A stretch of 64,000 nucleotides of DNA from assembly GCA_949358305.1 (NCBI GenBank), contig OX442314.1, positions 12,145,060 through 12,209,059 on the forward strand. The letters are read 5' to 3'. This DNA comes from Strigamia acuminata. Taxonomy: Eukaryota; Arthropoda; Chilopoda; Geophilomorpha; Linotaeniidae. The notes beneath the pieces were generated by a model. The model did no database searches, had not been told where the DNA came from, and saw only the letters and a program-made list of their open reading frames with translations. Positions 13,084-27,186 of this stretch are shown in pieces. Every line of letters begins with the position of its first letter. The stretch's first letter is position 1. A program made the position numbers and the translations under genes.

Positions 13084-13449
13084 TTACAATTTGATGGACT
13101 CGCGTGATATTGTATAAATCGGGCTCTCCACGGCCAATTCGGTCAACGAAGGTCTCGGAATCGGTTTTGGTTTGCTGCAGTCACATTTGGCCGCAGCGAG
13201 ACCGATAATAGCGACGAGAAAACACAGAATTGAAAGAGCGGACAAAACGATGGATAAATATGCGGTAGGAATGTGCCTAGCTTCGGCCAGAGATGTGTAA
13301 TCGTCTCTTATTTCGTGGGTCCAAGCCAAATACGCCATCGTTCCACCAGTGGCACCCAAAGCCACTCCGAAAACCACGCCGAAAAGCACGAAATACATGT
13401 TGTCCATTGGCCGCTTCTCCTTGTCCGAAACGTCGTATCGGGAATTCAT
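13084..13449 (-). CDS. Small two-pass membrane protein (copy 2)
   Basis: A 121-residue ORF beginning MNSRYDVSDKEKRPMD. Membrane segments at about residues 19-41 (MYFVLFGVVFGVALGATGG) and 63-88 (YLSIVLSALSILCFLVAIIG), then CDCSKPKPIPRPSL and a Ser-rich tail. The ATG lies 14 bases after an acceptor (TTGCAG), implying a 5' untranslated exon; a good donor (G|GTAAGTC) is present near 14187 on the same strand. Function unknown; no known family recognised. Base composition is markedly less AT-rich than the flanks, which supports real coding. Head-to-head with KMO. Confidence 0.6.
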   Translation of the reverse strand: MNSRYDVSDKEKRPMDNMYFVLFGVVFGVALGATGGTMAYLAWTHEIRDDYTSLAEARHIPTAYLSIVLSALSILCFLVAIIGLAAAKCDCSKPKPIPRPSLTELAVESPIYTISRESIKL

Positions 13450-14784
13450 CGTGCGAACAAAATCTGCAATCAAATAAAACGCTCAAATTCAAATATTTGC
13501 CGCTCGAATTTAATTAAAAACACACTGAAACGAGATAATTTAACGCGATTGATCATAATTAATAAATCTAAAGGAATTTTGAAACATAGTTACTAAATCT
13601 TGTTATCGGTCATTGCTCAAGGAGATAAATGACAGTGTTTCAGAAGTGGGTCTTCGGAGTGTCGGGGAATGAGTAAATGACGGATTTTTCTCCTAAAATG
13701 TCCTCAAACGACCTAATTTTTTAATGTACGTTCGTCAGTGTGTCAATAAATCTTATTTTCAAAGACTCAAAACACAATGTTGGTTTTATTTTCTTGTTTT
13801 TGTCTTTTTTAATGGGTAAAACCAGTAAACTTGACTCAACACAGGAGCAACTATAAAGCGAGACCTGTCAATATTGATCTGGTTTGTAATGGAAACTGTT
13901 TCTGGCTGCTATCCACAGTTTTTCTTATCTTTTTACGTGTTTTATGCGGAAAATGCGCCGATTTTCGTTGTTAAAATGGACAATAAAATAAATAAACAAC
14001 TCTGAAAGAGGATTTTTATATAGTCGCAATTATTATGATATTAAAATTTATTATAGTTGGACGTGAGTCATGACAATTGACAAATGTGAAACGTTAGTGA
14101 AGGAATTCGTTTCGGAAGCGAGAAATTAATTTGAAAAAATTGAGAGAAATTGAGGTAAATGTCGGTTTTTATTTTTTATTTGACTTACCAAGTTGTGCAA
14201 TGTGATGTATCTATCCAACTTTTCGACTAGAATTTGTCAAGTGACCCTACTCTTATGGCAAAATGATTTTATGATTAACAAGTGTTACTACAGGTGACTT
14301 AAGACTTGATCCTCCTCCGCCACCTGCAACAAGGATGGGATAGAGCAGGGTCGAGGTTCCAGTCGTAAATGACTTTACTGTTGTAAGCATTTGTTAAAAT
14401 TCTTTTTACTAACAAGTAAGTTTGATTTTATATAATGCGTTTTTATAATCACAGGTGACAGGGTGAAATGTTGATTTTAAATATTTATCCATTTGATAGT
14501 TTGTGTTGGTTGTTATTTTTAGAGATGATCCTTTTATGATTAGTAATTAAGCGATTAATTTCGTTCGTCAGCAGTTAATTTTTAATTGAAAAAAAAAGAA
14601 ATTAAAAGATATGTTAAGTAGAAATCAAAAGTCAAGGATTGTGGTGCGGTTTTTACTCGACAGATGGCGATTAGCGCGGGTAAAGTTTGACCCAAAATGT
14701 TTCTTCAGATTAATTAGCATTTTTGCTCCGTTTGTGAAACATTATACTTTCTTTTTCGCTCGAGGTTTTCAACAGGACTTTGCT
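13450..14784. other. Divergent upstream region of copy 2 and KMO
   Basis: No coding exon supported. It contains the inferred 5' untranslated exon of the small membrane-protein gene near 14190 and the promoter of KMO. The open frame running into KMO from 14611 has no coding resemblance and is read as leader. Confidence 0.4.
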
Positions 14785-17056
<2,272 letters not shown>

Positions 17057-17524
17057 TTTCCTCTGATTTTTTTGTTTTTGTTTGGAATGTCGATTGTAAA
17101 AAAAATTAGGACCACGGAAAACCACTATTTTTTGTACTAAGATTTGTTTGTATATTACTAGAATGAATAAATAAACGTTGGTGTTATGAAAAATTGTTAT
17201 CTGGAGTTGACTAAACGAAAAATCTGAATGTATTTTCATTGTTTCGTCGATAGAACAATGGTAATACAACTTAAACAATTATTCTGCTCATTTATCCAGA
17301 TTTATTTCATTTTATTCCATTTTTATTAAAAGATGGCCTTTCTAGAGCTCCGTACTTAAAGTTATAGTACAACAAATATCCGCTCGGAGCACTGCGGTTC
17401 GAGTCTGCGTGTTTACTTCGTCCTTTCGTCGTTCGACCTAAAAGGTTTACCGATTTCACCTATTATTTTGCAAAAACATTAATTTTATCTATTAAATTCC
17501 AGACAACGAACTTCTAGACCAACC
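17057..17524. other. Spacer between KMO and COX7A2L
   Basis: Contains AATAAA signals for KMO near 17168 and, from about 17370, less AT-rich sequence that looks like a 5' untranslated exon of COX7A2L, with a donor near 17452 and an acceptor near 17503. No further ORF. Confidence 0.4.
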
Positions 17525-18134
17525 ATGTTTTACAAGTTCAGCGCCATGGCGAATCGCTTGATCGCCACCAACATAATGCAAGCTTACCACCCGCAGGTAC
17601 ACAAAAATACACCACGGGAAGTGGAAACGGAACAATTTCATAAAACTATTTACAATTTCTAATTTTAGGGCTTAATGCCTTTGAGTAAGGTGAATATTAT
17701 TCCAATTCAAATGACATACAAGCCCATCCATATTACTCAAGTCGAGGGAATTCCCCAACCGACAGAACGACTTCCGCTCGGACCCACTGTAGCCGAAAGA
17801 GAAATTTCAACTTCCGGTCCGATGTCTCAACAAATGCCGAAATTTCCTCGACTCGCTCCAGATGGCAATCCGTACGGCCCGAAAAGCCCCGCATTAATCG
17901 CGAAGCAACAGCATTTTCAAGTAATTTTGATAAATTGGATGAAAATCGACAATCTGGGCCCGATTTAATCAAAATTTTGTATTTTAGAAGAACGATGGTC
18001 TCCCTATTCACTTGAAAGGTGGACAAATGGATTACGTTCTGTATTACGGCGTCATGGGCGGTTGTACTTTGTCAGTTATGTACTGTTTCTACTTGTTCTA
18101 CACCATGTCGTTCCCAAAGAAACCGGAAGACTAA
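17525..18134 (+). CDS. COX7A2L: COX7A2L/SCAF1-like respiratory supercomplex factor
   Basis: Three exons (17525-17596, 17669-17920, 17988-18134) encode 156 residues. The N-terminus MFYKFSAMANRL...AYHPQGL matches the COX7A2L start MYYKFSG...AYSPQGL, and the C-terminal COX7A domain is clear: FQKNDGLPIHLKGGQMDYVLYYGVMGG, one membrane helix (TLSVMYCFYLFYTM) and a short PKKPED tail. COX7A2L stabilises the complex III-IV supercomplex in the inner mitochondrial membrane. The central linker is longer than in mammals (about 114 residues in total there). Plain COX7A is the alternative, but the N-terminal block argues for the 2L form. Confidence 0.85.
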
Positions 18135-18433
18135 AAAAAATGGAATTTCTTTGCTTAAAACATTGAATTTTCAGGATTGAATTATATTTAGTGTAAAGAT
18201 AAAACGAAAAATAGATTCAGTTTCTGTATTTATCGCAAATAAAATGTTTAAAACGTGAATAAAAGAAAATAAAAGTGTGTTTTATTGAATATTTCGCTTT
18301 TTTCACTATAGATGTCACTGGTAAATGACGTTAGTTCCGGTTTTGTTTTAATGTAGCAGTCGAAAGTGTAACACCACTTGTCCGCTATCGATTTTTCACC
18401 TGAAGGCTCCAAGCAAGGCGAAAAATTTCCAGC

Positions 18434-20169
18434 ATGCCGTGTACAAGTTGTGGTACCGAATTTGGAATTTTTAGGAAAGAGGTAAATAATCCCCGATGTT
18501 AAATTAATAGATAAAAAGAATAAAAACGTGGCTATTTCGCTATTTTATTCGTATTTTAGCACGGATGTAAGAATTGTGGTTTCTCGTATTGTGGCAACTG
18601 TTTAGTACATAAAGCACTCATTCCCAAATTAGATCAAAAAAAGCACAGCGTGTGCGCAACTTGCTTCGAATTGTTATCAGGGTAGGACGAAATTGTCATT
18701 GACAAATGTAGAAATGATAAAAATTAATCGATTAATTAATTAAATTCGATTTTAATCCAGAAAGAAGACGGGCGAAGCACACGGCAACATTTCACCTCCA
18801 GCAGCATTGCAGCGGTTAGTATTAGCTCAGCATTGTTATTAATGACGAATGTGACGATGGAATGACATTCTAAATAGGCGAATCGATGCTGCCAACGAGA
18901 GACAGAAAAGTACCAACTCCGAGGATCAGATTTTAAAAATGCGATTAGATCGATTACGTGAAGAGAGAAGAGGTCAAGTACCGAGCGATAAAGAACTGGA
19001 AGAGCGATTAGCGAGATTGAAGGATATTCCAACGGCGTCGCCTTCTCAACCGGTATAATATCGATATAATGTGATGGAACGTTCGATGTTTATTGGTTTT
19101 TTATTTTTTTTTCGTTTAGCCAACGTATATTTCGCGCGATAATCGCAGTACGGCCGAACAGACTTCGTCGCTTCTTCAACAAATGACGGACGAAGCGAGA
19201 TTGGATGCTGAGAGACCGAAACCCGAAGATGACATTACACGACGGTTTAATCAACTTAAAAGTGATAACGGCATATGGAATGATCTGAATAATGTAAATT
19301 GGGATTTGTGATTGTGATTTTTAATTTTATTTTTGTTTTTTTTTTGTATAAAAAATGTTTTTTGAATTGCAGCCGGGTCAGATTAGGACGACGGAAGCAA
19401 AAACGAGTAATGTTCCTTCTGAAATGAATAATTTCATGCAAAATTTCCCGATGAATATTGGCGAGAATTCAAATGAGAACGTGGAGGATTTCAACGAGGT
19501 TCATAAGTTAATGGAAGCGACGAGAAGAGTGGCTGAAGCGGATGCCGAAAAGGCGATTCGGGGGATCGAAGCGGAGAAACGGAAAATGAACGAATTGAAG
19601 GCGAATCGCAATAGGAGCAGCAAAACTCTTGTGTGTAATGAGGATTCATCCGATGATGATGAAGATGAAAATAAACTTGCGGATAAAGTGATCGAAAAGG
19701 TCGATTTATTTTTATTTTATCATAAAAAATAAAAATATTTTAGACTAAAATTTTAATTTTATTTGTAGCTTTTGGCGGAAAATGCTTTAGATGAACGTAC
19801 GAGTGATTTCAAGTACAAAAGTGAGAAAAAAGAAATTAATACTCCAAGTTCGGATATTTCTTCGGTAAATAATTCGATTTTTAGATTGAAAAGTTGATGA
19901 GAAGTAATTAATTTTGTGTTATTTTCGGTAATTTAAAGGAATCTGAAGAACTTCCGTGGTGTAACATATGCAATGAAGATGCAACTCTTCGTTGCAACGG
20001 ATGTGATGGGGAATTATATTGCCATCGTTGTTTCAAGTTAGTTAAAAATGATTAAAATTAAAGTATAAATACTAATTTATTTTCTTTAATTTTCAGAGAA
20101 TGTCATAATTCGTTTGACTTGAGAACACATACGACAATCAATTACACTCCCCCGAAAAGAACTCCTTAA
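18434..20169 (+). CDS. ZFYVE19: ZFYVE19/ANCHR abscission checkpoint regulator
   Basis: Nine exons (18434-18481, 18560-18681, 18761-18814, 18878-19052, 19120-19293, 19373-19699, 19769-19864, 19939-20036, 20097-20169) give about 388 residues. The N-terminal FYVE-like zinc finger is [20 protein letters not shown] continuing with YCGNCL and CATCFELL. A central coiled, charged region carries [16 protein letters not shown] motifs of the kind that bind the ESCRT-III protein VPS4. The C-terminus is a second zinc finger, [20 protein letters not shown] with CHRCFKECH. This domain order is that of ZFYVE19 (ANCHR), which retains VPS4 at the midbody ring until chromatin has cleared. Complete and intact. 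Confidence 0.9.
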
Positions 20170-20511
20170 ATTTTTGATAATTTTTGGTATTTTTTTAAGA
20201 GTTTATTATACATATACAACGTGTATATCAAATCCGTAGTCAGGTATTTATAACAAAAAGAAGACAAAAAAATCATCAATAATTTTTCCCTTGTAAGGAA
20301 ATTATGTAAAATTAATTTTACAGGATCAGTTTATTTTTTTTTCTATGTTATATATCCGTACTGTATACAGGCATACAACTGATTCTGAAGTAATATGCAT
20401 GAAACGAAATTTGTCACAAGTTATGTCGAACGAACTTGAATTTGGAATTTACCTAGAACATAATAAAATGTTTTATTTACAAAATAAATTCGATTTTTTT
20501 TCTTTAAATAT
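20170..20511. other. Tail-to-tail spacer between ZFYVE19 and TRAPPC6
   Basis: AT-rich 3' untranslated sequence of two convergent genes. A 90-codon plus-strand ORF that extends across it overlaps the last TRAPPC6 exon in antisense and has no coding character. Confidence 0.5.
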
Positions 20512-21231
20512 TTATTTACATGCTGGTAATGAGCTTGTTTCTGCTGTAACAACCGCCATGATACCCAAATTGGTCAGAGCGCCGCGTATCATTCCACACA
20601 TGAATGCAACAAACTAAAACACGATTTGTGTTAATTCAAAAAATGTTTTTTGAAAAATGATGAATTATACTTTGGGTGCTAGTTCCAGGTATTGTCGCCC
20701 AGATGACAATTGTGACAAAAATCTAAAATTGTTGTCTTGCAGTACATACATTCCCTAAAACATTTTTTTAAGTAAAGATAATTAATTTAATTGTTTTCAT
20801 CGGGGGGGAAAAAATTACTTCGTAATTGGTTAACAAGCTGTCGATTTGTTTCTTGCAAATTGCCATCCAATAATCTTTACAAATAAATTTCACGATGTCT
20901 AATTCTTCTTTAAATCTTGGTAAATCTCGTGTCAACCTGGAGATGAATTATAAATGTAATTCAAAATTGATTTATTGATATAAATTAATTATATAAATCA
21001 TAATTACCTTTCAACAAATCGAAACCCAGTTGTGAAACCAATATATTCCAGTTTCGATATTCCATAATCCTATTGCAACAACAAAAAAAATTAAAAATCT
21101 CAAATATAAATGAAAGTTTCATTAAATATTTAAAAAATAGACAATACCACTCGCTCATCTTTCTTAGTTGACTGAATTGAATAGGCAACAATTTCCATGT
21201 GAAAAAAATCTAGTAGTACATCATCCGCCAT
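20512..21231 (-). CDS. TRAPPC6B: TRAPPC6 (TRAPP complex subunit 6)
   Basis: A Bet3-family subunit of the TRAPP Rab-GEF complex, about 151 residues. Exons: about 21143-21231, 21008-21070, 20819-20936, 20671-20754 and 20512-20613. Landmarks: MADDVLLDFFHMEIV, then KLEYIGFTTGFRFVERLT, KEELDIVKFICKDYWMAICK, KQIDSLLTNYEGMYVLQDNN, LSSGRQYLELAPKFVAFMCG and MIRGALTNLGI ending SSLPACK, closely following vertebrate TRAPPC6B. It lacks the last few residues after SLPACK (vertebrates add FQVMIQKL). The first exon boundary is uncertain: phase requires either a weak donor at 21141-21142 or an unseen alternative. Head-to-head with pinin, the ATGs being 398 bases apart. Confidence 0.88.
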
Positions 21232-21628
21232 CTTTACACAAACCCCAATAACTCCGCAGAAATAATTTTTAAAACAAAAACAATCTAAACCAAAAAGTAG
21301 ACCAAAAATTAAAAAAAAAAAACAAATAGAAAAACTCCAACATTAAAACTACAACTTACAAAATTTTATCTCGCCCGCCTTAAAATTTTTAAAACCAAAC
21401 TAATCTGCGGCCCTATAACTTGAATTCATTCTAATGCGATCTTTTGTGAAAAGGCGGGTTCGCACTCTCTAACCACGCACGGCACGCACTTCGTACTTGA
21501 AACGTTACTAAGCTACACACTTATAAGCAAGCATTTTGTATAAAAAAATTCATATCAAACGTTCAACGACACCGAGACCGAGTGATAGACTAAAACGCCG
21601 ACGCCGAAATCCACGCACATTGGTTAAA
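21232..21628. promoter_or_regulatory. Bidirectional promoter region of TRAPPC6 and pinin
   Basis: A 397-base interval between two divergent start codons. It includes less AT-rich sequence at 21420-21620 typical of a leader. No specific factor site stands out. Confidence 0.4.
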
Positions 21629-23465
21629 ATGGCTGTCGCAGTAGTAATGAAACAAAATCTAGAAGAACAACTCGAACAGGCAAAAGAATGCCTCAAAGAC
21701 CTTGACGCCAACATCAAGAAACTGACAGGGCGCGATCCGAACGAACTGAGGTACCCGATCGCCATCGCCATTTAAAAATTGATCGCAAATTTAATATTTC
21801 TTCGTCAATTTCAGACCCGGAATGAGAAGAGGCCCTATGGCCGCTGGAGGAGGTGGTGGTGGAGGAGGAGGTCTTGGGGGTCTTGAAGCGAGGGGTAGAG
21901 ACCGCATAATTCTCATGGGAAAGTACGTATTGAAGAGAAATTATTTTTTTTTTGCTATTTACTTCAATTTAATTATTTTTTCTTATAATTAATCAGCCGC
22001 CGCGAAGCCGGGGGAATGATGGACGGGCCACCTGCAAAAAGGCGTGCACTTGGAGGACCTTTCAACCGGTAAAAATAAAATTTGTAATTGATTTTTAGAT
22101 TGTTTTTGATGGTTTATTTTATTGTTTTTTTACAGCCTTGGCCCACGCACCGGCCCCCGTATCAATCGAGGAGCAGATAGTGGAGATGACGATGATTTAC
22201 CTCATAAAGTATAGAATTTGGTTGATTGTGGAGAAGTTTGGTGATTTATTGATGATTTTGATTTTTTTTTGTTTAGCCCACTGTCCAATCCTCAATTGTT
22301 GCTACCCCTAAAGAAATGAAGAGTAGAAAAGATTGTTTAGAGGAACAGAAATCGGATTCGAGAGGCTTAGCGAGGTTTGTTGTGTTTTTGAATTTGTTTG
22401 GAAGTTATTTGGAATTTATTTTGGTTAATATTTGGTGTAGAAACCGACGTATGTTTGGCCTGCTGTTGGGAACTCTTCAGAAATTTAAGGATGAAGAGAC
22501 TATTAAAAAAGAAAAAGTATTATTATTACTGTTAGAAAATTAATTAATCTTATTTAAATTGTTTTGGTTTTTCTAGGAAACAAAGCGGATTGAAATCGAA
22601 AAGAAACTAGAAGCTGCAGCTGAAAAGGAGAAGGAAGAACTGAAACGAGAAAGACAAGAGTTGTTTGTCGAACGTCGCAAGCGACAAGCAAACTTGCGCA
22701 GACTCGAACACAAAATGGAAGTAGTTAAACAGGTAATAAATAATATATAAAAAAAGGGGTTAAAATGAATTTTATTGACTTAAATTTTTCAGCACGACGA
22801 ATGGGAAGTGCATCAGAAAAATCTTCTTTTCTTCATCCAGACCAAAACAAAACCGTCTATTTTTTATTTACCCGCAAAACACACGCTTGTCACCGAAGAA
22901 AGACTTAAAGATTCACGGAAACGTGTAGGAGGTGAGTCGATTAAACCGTTTAAAACGATTTTTGTTGACACTTGTCGTTATTTCAGCTCTTATTACCGAA
23001 CGTCGCGCTCAAATGGAAGAAGAAATCCAAGCGATGGACCAGAACCGAATGCCCGCGTCAGAACAGCAGGCGGACAATGCCGAGGAAGCGGAAATAGAAA
23101 TGGAAGAAGAGCCGGTTTTAAAAGACGAAGAAGAAAACGATGTGATAATTGGTGAAACGGAAATTAAGGAAGACGATGAGCGACCTGTCGGTGTTGTACC
23201 TGAATCAGGTAATGATTTGGCAGCGGTTGACCTAAACCAGACCTTGGAGGAAGGTGAAGTGGCAACTAAAGACGAAGAAACGAACGAGAAGAAAAATGGT
23301 GATGTAGAAATGGTGGTGTTAAAAGAAGAGGAGGTGGAGACGAAAACTGAGCCGCAGATTGAAAAACAAACGGTCGAATCCGAGATGAAAACGGAGGAGC
23401 CGGAAATTTTTACCAAAGATCAAAGTTTGTTGACGGAAAAGGAATTCGAACCAATTTACGATTAA
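21629..23465 (+). CDS. PNN: Pinin, nuclear splicing-associated protein
   Basis: Nine exons (21629-21750, 21815-21922, 21997-22068, 22136-22208, 22277-22374, 22441-22516, 22577-22732, 22793-22931, 22987-23465) give about 440 residues. The N-terminal coiled region LEEQLEQAKECLKDLDANIK and TGRDPNE is the pinin/SDK N-terminal signature. A Gly- and Arg-rich linker follows, then the pinin core: RNRRMFGLLLGTLQKFKDEE, the coiled segment EKKLEAAAEKEKEELKRERQ, RRKRQANLRRLEHKM and FFIQTKTKPSIFYLPAKHT. The tail is strongly acidic (Glu, Asp, Lys) without the RS repeats of vertebrate pinin. Pinin links the exon junction complex and splicing regulation in nuclear speckles. Confidence 0.93.
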
Positions 23466-24032
23466 ATTTGGTTAAATTATATTGAATTTTTAAAGAATTA
23501 AAAGAGAAAAAGAAATGTATCCATCAGTCGTCGTGTTTAATGGACATTTTTATTATTATTTGTAATAATTTTGTTTCTGTTAGCGTCGCATATTTAATAA
23601 TACTTTGTTTTCAGGAAGGTGAGTTTTATTAATTATGTTGCGTTTGTTTGTATGTTTTGCACACGTGAAGTGACTAGTCGTGGTAAGTATTACGGCGACT
23701 GATGGGTACGATGATTCAAAATGGTCGATTATTTGATGTTATTTGAATTAAACGTGAATTTTTCATTCCAAAATTTTGAATTTTTGTTAAAAATTGCTGG
23801 CGCAATTAAAAATAAAAATGTAAAACGCACGATAGCCAATAAAAACTCGTTTTATTAAGCATTTTTTTTTCTTTTGGTTTATCTTTTCAAAAAAATTATA
23901 AGAAAACCCTACACATGAAGCAATATACAAAAGAACTAGTTTACACTATCGGTATAGAAATAAGACGAATCTCAGGTCAAAAGAACTCTGTATGAAATCG
24001 ATATAAAAAGAGAGAAGATTATTTTGTTATTT
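23466..24032. other. Tail-to-tail spacer between pinin and ACTMAP
   Basis: AT-rich, with no supported exon. The 3' untranslated regions of the two convergent genes are expected here. Confidence 0.5.
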
Positions 24033-26603
24033 TTAGCTTTGTGGTTTTTTCAAGAGCACAATCTGATTGCATAACCCTTCGACGACCCCACCTTTCGGGA
24101 GATGATATTTGGAGCCTTCGGCAACGCGATTCGGGTCCATCTCGATTAAATTATTATTGCTCAGTTGGAGATTGTCGTACAACCATAGACCCAGCCAGTT
24201 ACTTTTGCCCTGTTTAGCTAAAATATAAAGGGTACCCTGTTGGCAAAGAGATGCGAGTGCTTCTTTGTCAGACTTGTCGGTGGCATGAAATAAATTGGTA
24301 AGCCCGGAGTTAAGCTCGTAAGTACGGAGATCGGTGACAGCTGCCTTTGGTATTGCTATGATAATCCCTGCTACAACGGCCCAGTGTGCTTTGTGGCCTC
24401 TTTTACAACATGGCTCGAAGTTGAAATCTGCATCGTAACTGCATGCATCTGTTAGGGATTTTATCATTTTCAAATTAACGTTTTTTACTTTCTGTTTTTG
24501 CTGCAAAAACAAGATAAAGTTTTGGTTTTTACCGTTTCTATAAACAAAATGGCATCAACAACAGCCAAAAACCATCAACTAAATTCAAAATGGCTGCCTC
24601 GAACGTTAGATCGACGGATCAGTGTCATAAACACTTCCAGGTGAAGCATCCACCTCCCAAAATGGTAGTAAATGCTTAGGTTAGGTAAGTTTTTGTGTAC
24701 TATTTTGACCGTTTTTATAAGCGACATAAACGGTATGAACCTCATGAATGTGCGTGAAATTGTTTGGTTTTTTTTTTGTAAACGAATTATCAATGAGTTA
24801 TGGCTTATTATTTTCAATATAATTCTGCTTTTACTCACTTGAGTGGCAGCCATTTTGAATTTGGTTGAGAAAACCTGAACCAAGGTTGTGTAAACCTATT
24901 TAAAACCTACCCTATATAGTTGTGATTTCTGTTTATAGAAACACTAAAAACAGCGAAAACTGATACTCCAATTGCGATTATAGTAGGTGCATTCGAAAAG
25001 TCGTGTTTCAAGTGATTTAGGTGTTTGTGTTTATCTTTTAGCGTCATATAACAAAAGGACTAACGCCTAAATCAATTAAAACACGTCTTTTTGACCGTCA
25101 CTTAGTGTTTGTATTGAAAGGATACGGCACTAGAACGGGATCGCCTCTCAAAATATGTTGGACAATTGCGTGTCGAGAAGCTAGACCATCATTCAGAACA
25201 GATGTTTCACAATGTAAAAGTTTCCTCGCTAATCTGCTCATATCCGAAGCTAAAAAATAAACCAAAACAAAAATGAGATCAATTTAAAAATTAATTCAAA
25301 TAATTTCTCTCCCAAACTCAAGTTAGACCAGAAAATATCGTGAAGATTTTTTTTTCCATTCTGATAATACACACAATGAAGTCCCTACATACGAACATCC
25401 GAGTTATGAACTTTCAGAGATACAAATTTCAAAATTCGCAACCAACTGTTTTACTTTTCAAAGTAAGATTAAAAATATTTTCTTTAATTAGGATTAACAA
25501 TTTTTCCACCTTGTACACCTTTGCTGAACTTACAAACAATCCGACTTGCGAACGCGTTCTTGGAACACAGTGCTGGACTGACCCATGACGATTTGAAATA
25601 TTTTTCATACACCGTGGCCCGACCTATCCAGATTTCCCGGTATAAATATGTTCCCATGGCCCGACCTATCCAGATTTCCCGGTATAAATTTGTTCCCATG
25701 GCCCGACCTATCCAGATTTCTCGGTATAAATTTGTTCCCGTGGCCCGACCTATCCAGATTTCCCGGTATAAATTTGTTCCCGTGGCCCGACCTATCCAGA
25801 TTTCCCGGTATAAATTTGTTCCCATGGCCCGACCTATCCAGATTTCCGGGTATAAATTTGTTCCCGTGGCCCGACCTATCCAGATTTCCCGATACTAAAT
25901 TTGTTTCCAGTCCAGCCCTGTTGGAACAGAACTTGTTCTCGTATGTAGGGGGCTTACTGTATAGGAAAATTCATGGTCTCAAAATTTCTGGTCGACTCCA
26001 GACACAGAGATTTGGAGGGACTGTTACCAGAAAACATTTCTCCTTGAATAGTATATCCTTCATTCTGTGCAGTTGTCAGGATTTCATCAATGGCAGGAAC
26101 ACGTTTCGGATGGAACAATTGAGTGGCCATTTGAAGAGCAACAAGTCCACACCTAAAAATTAAATTTATTCAAAAAAATAAAAAAAATAAAAAATTTAAA
26201 TTCTTGGTCCTTACGTTGGACCATTCTGGATGACCGCATCAATTTTTTTATAACAGGCTACAAGGCATAAGGAATCATGTAACTGATTTCTAAACATCTT
26301 CTTACATGCAATTGCAACTTCATCCTGCAACAAAGAATTGTCAACAAAACAAAACTCTTGCAAAGCAAAACAAAGAAAATGAGACTTCACCTGAGCATTT
26401 AACTTGATGCACGGATGATAATTGGAGCTAAAGGCTTGTTCCAGGTACGACGATGGAAATATATCATCGGGAGGAGGCGGGGGAGGGACGGGGGGTGGAT
26501 GATGAGCCTGATGAGATGAATGTTTGAGCCGAGAGGTGCTTTTCATCGACGCATCAACTTGGTAAGGCACCCGAAACAAGTTAGTACAAAAGGCAGTGCT
26601 CAT
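24033..26603 (-). CDS. ACTMAP: Actin maturation protease ACTMAP (C19orf54/UPF0692)
   Basis: Cysteine protease that removes the acetylated N-terminal residue of actin. Five exons (26391-26603, 26215-26324, 26028-26152, 25126-25249, 24033-24438) give 325 residues. An N-terminal proline run (HHPPPVPPPPPPDD), a profilin-binding feature of the family, precedes the protease domain. The catalytic Cys is in GPTCGLVALQMATQL (Cys109), followed by EGYTIQGEMFSASDMSRLA, LVPYDADFNFEPCCKRGHKA with the candidate catalytic His in GHKAHWAV, LAKQGKSNWLGLWLYD and PKGGVVEGLCNQIVLL. All blocks are intact. Introns 3 and 4 are long and hold a 42-base minisatellite and an inverted-repeat element. Head-to-head with SLC25A21. 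Confidence 0.92.
24525..24960. mobile_element. Inverted-repeat (MITE-like) element in ACTMAP intron 4
   Basis: Imperfect inverted arms: TTTCTATAAACAAAATGG on the left pairs with the TCTGTTTATAGAAACA region on the right, and ATTCAAAATGGCTGCC pairs with GGCAGCCATTTTGAAT. The same GTAGCCATTTTGAATTTGAT motif recurs near 40145. The ends are degenerate and no target duplication was identified. Confidence 0.5.
25612..25896. repeat. 42-base minisatellite in ACTMAP intron 3
   Basis: About six and a half copies of a 42-base unit (core GGCCCGACCTATCCAGATTT), nearly identical. The unit is 14 codons long with no stop in several frames, so long repetitive open frames exist on both strands. They lie inside the ACTMAP intron 26027-25250 and are not real genes. 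Confidence 0.95.
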
Positions 26604-27186
26604 ATAAAAACAAACGATTAATTAAAGCCGTCGCCACCACTTTGCTTCGATTCCTCTTTAATCAGCTGTATTGGTCTTCCCGAGCCACTTCCTTTGTTGA
26701 CGACTCCTCCATCCCTTACAAGTCCATCAACAGCTGTTGTTAAATGGACAAAAACGTCACCGATGTCGCCACCTGACGGTAAAAATGCTTAAAACGGATA
26801 ACGGACGAGCGGTACCCAAAGCTCAAAGAAGTGCATATCTCTGGCTAGATTTTCTTTGATTTATTCCAGTTGAGTTGTGAATATGTAAGCACGTAATATA
26901 GCCTCGTGTTGGTGTCTAAAAATAACGTTGTTTGCAAATAATACACGCAATTAATATACGTTATGGTTTATTTTTAGCCTCTATTTTGTGGCGTGACATG
27001 AAAAAGTCATATGGAAAGGAAAATACGACCTTCGGATTTCTATTTCTCCCACATGGGTCAACGGTTAAGCTCCGTATGAGAAATTAAATTTGACGTTTGA
27101 TAAATAATAGATTAAACGAAAGATGTGTGACTTATGATAAATATTAACGATTGGACACCGGAGGAAGAAATTCGCACACCTTAGCA
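26604..27186. promoter_or_regulatory. Divergent upstream region of ACTMAP and SLC25A21
   Basis: 583 bases between two divergent ATGs. It is moderately GC-rich up to about 26900 and AT-rich after. No coding exon seen; presumed shared promoter and leaders. Confidence 0.4.

Noticed and set aside
23009-23416. Ser-rich minus-strand frame of 135 codons
   Set aside because: Antisense shadow of the acidic pinin tail.
25484-26163. Long repetitive reading frames on both strands with RPIQISRYKFVP-type or REIWIGRAT-type repeats
   Set aside because: They are the 42-base minisatellite in an ACTMAP intron read in different frames.
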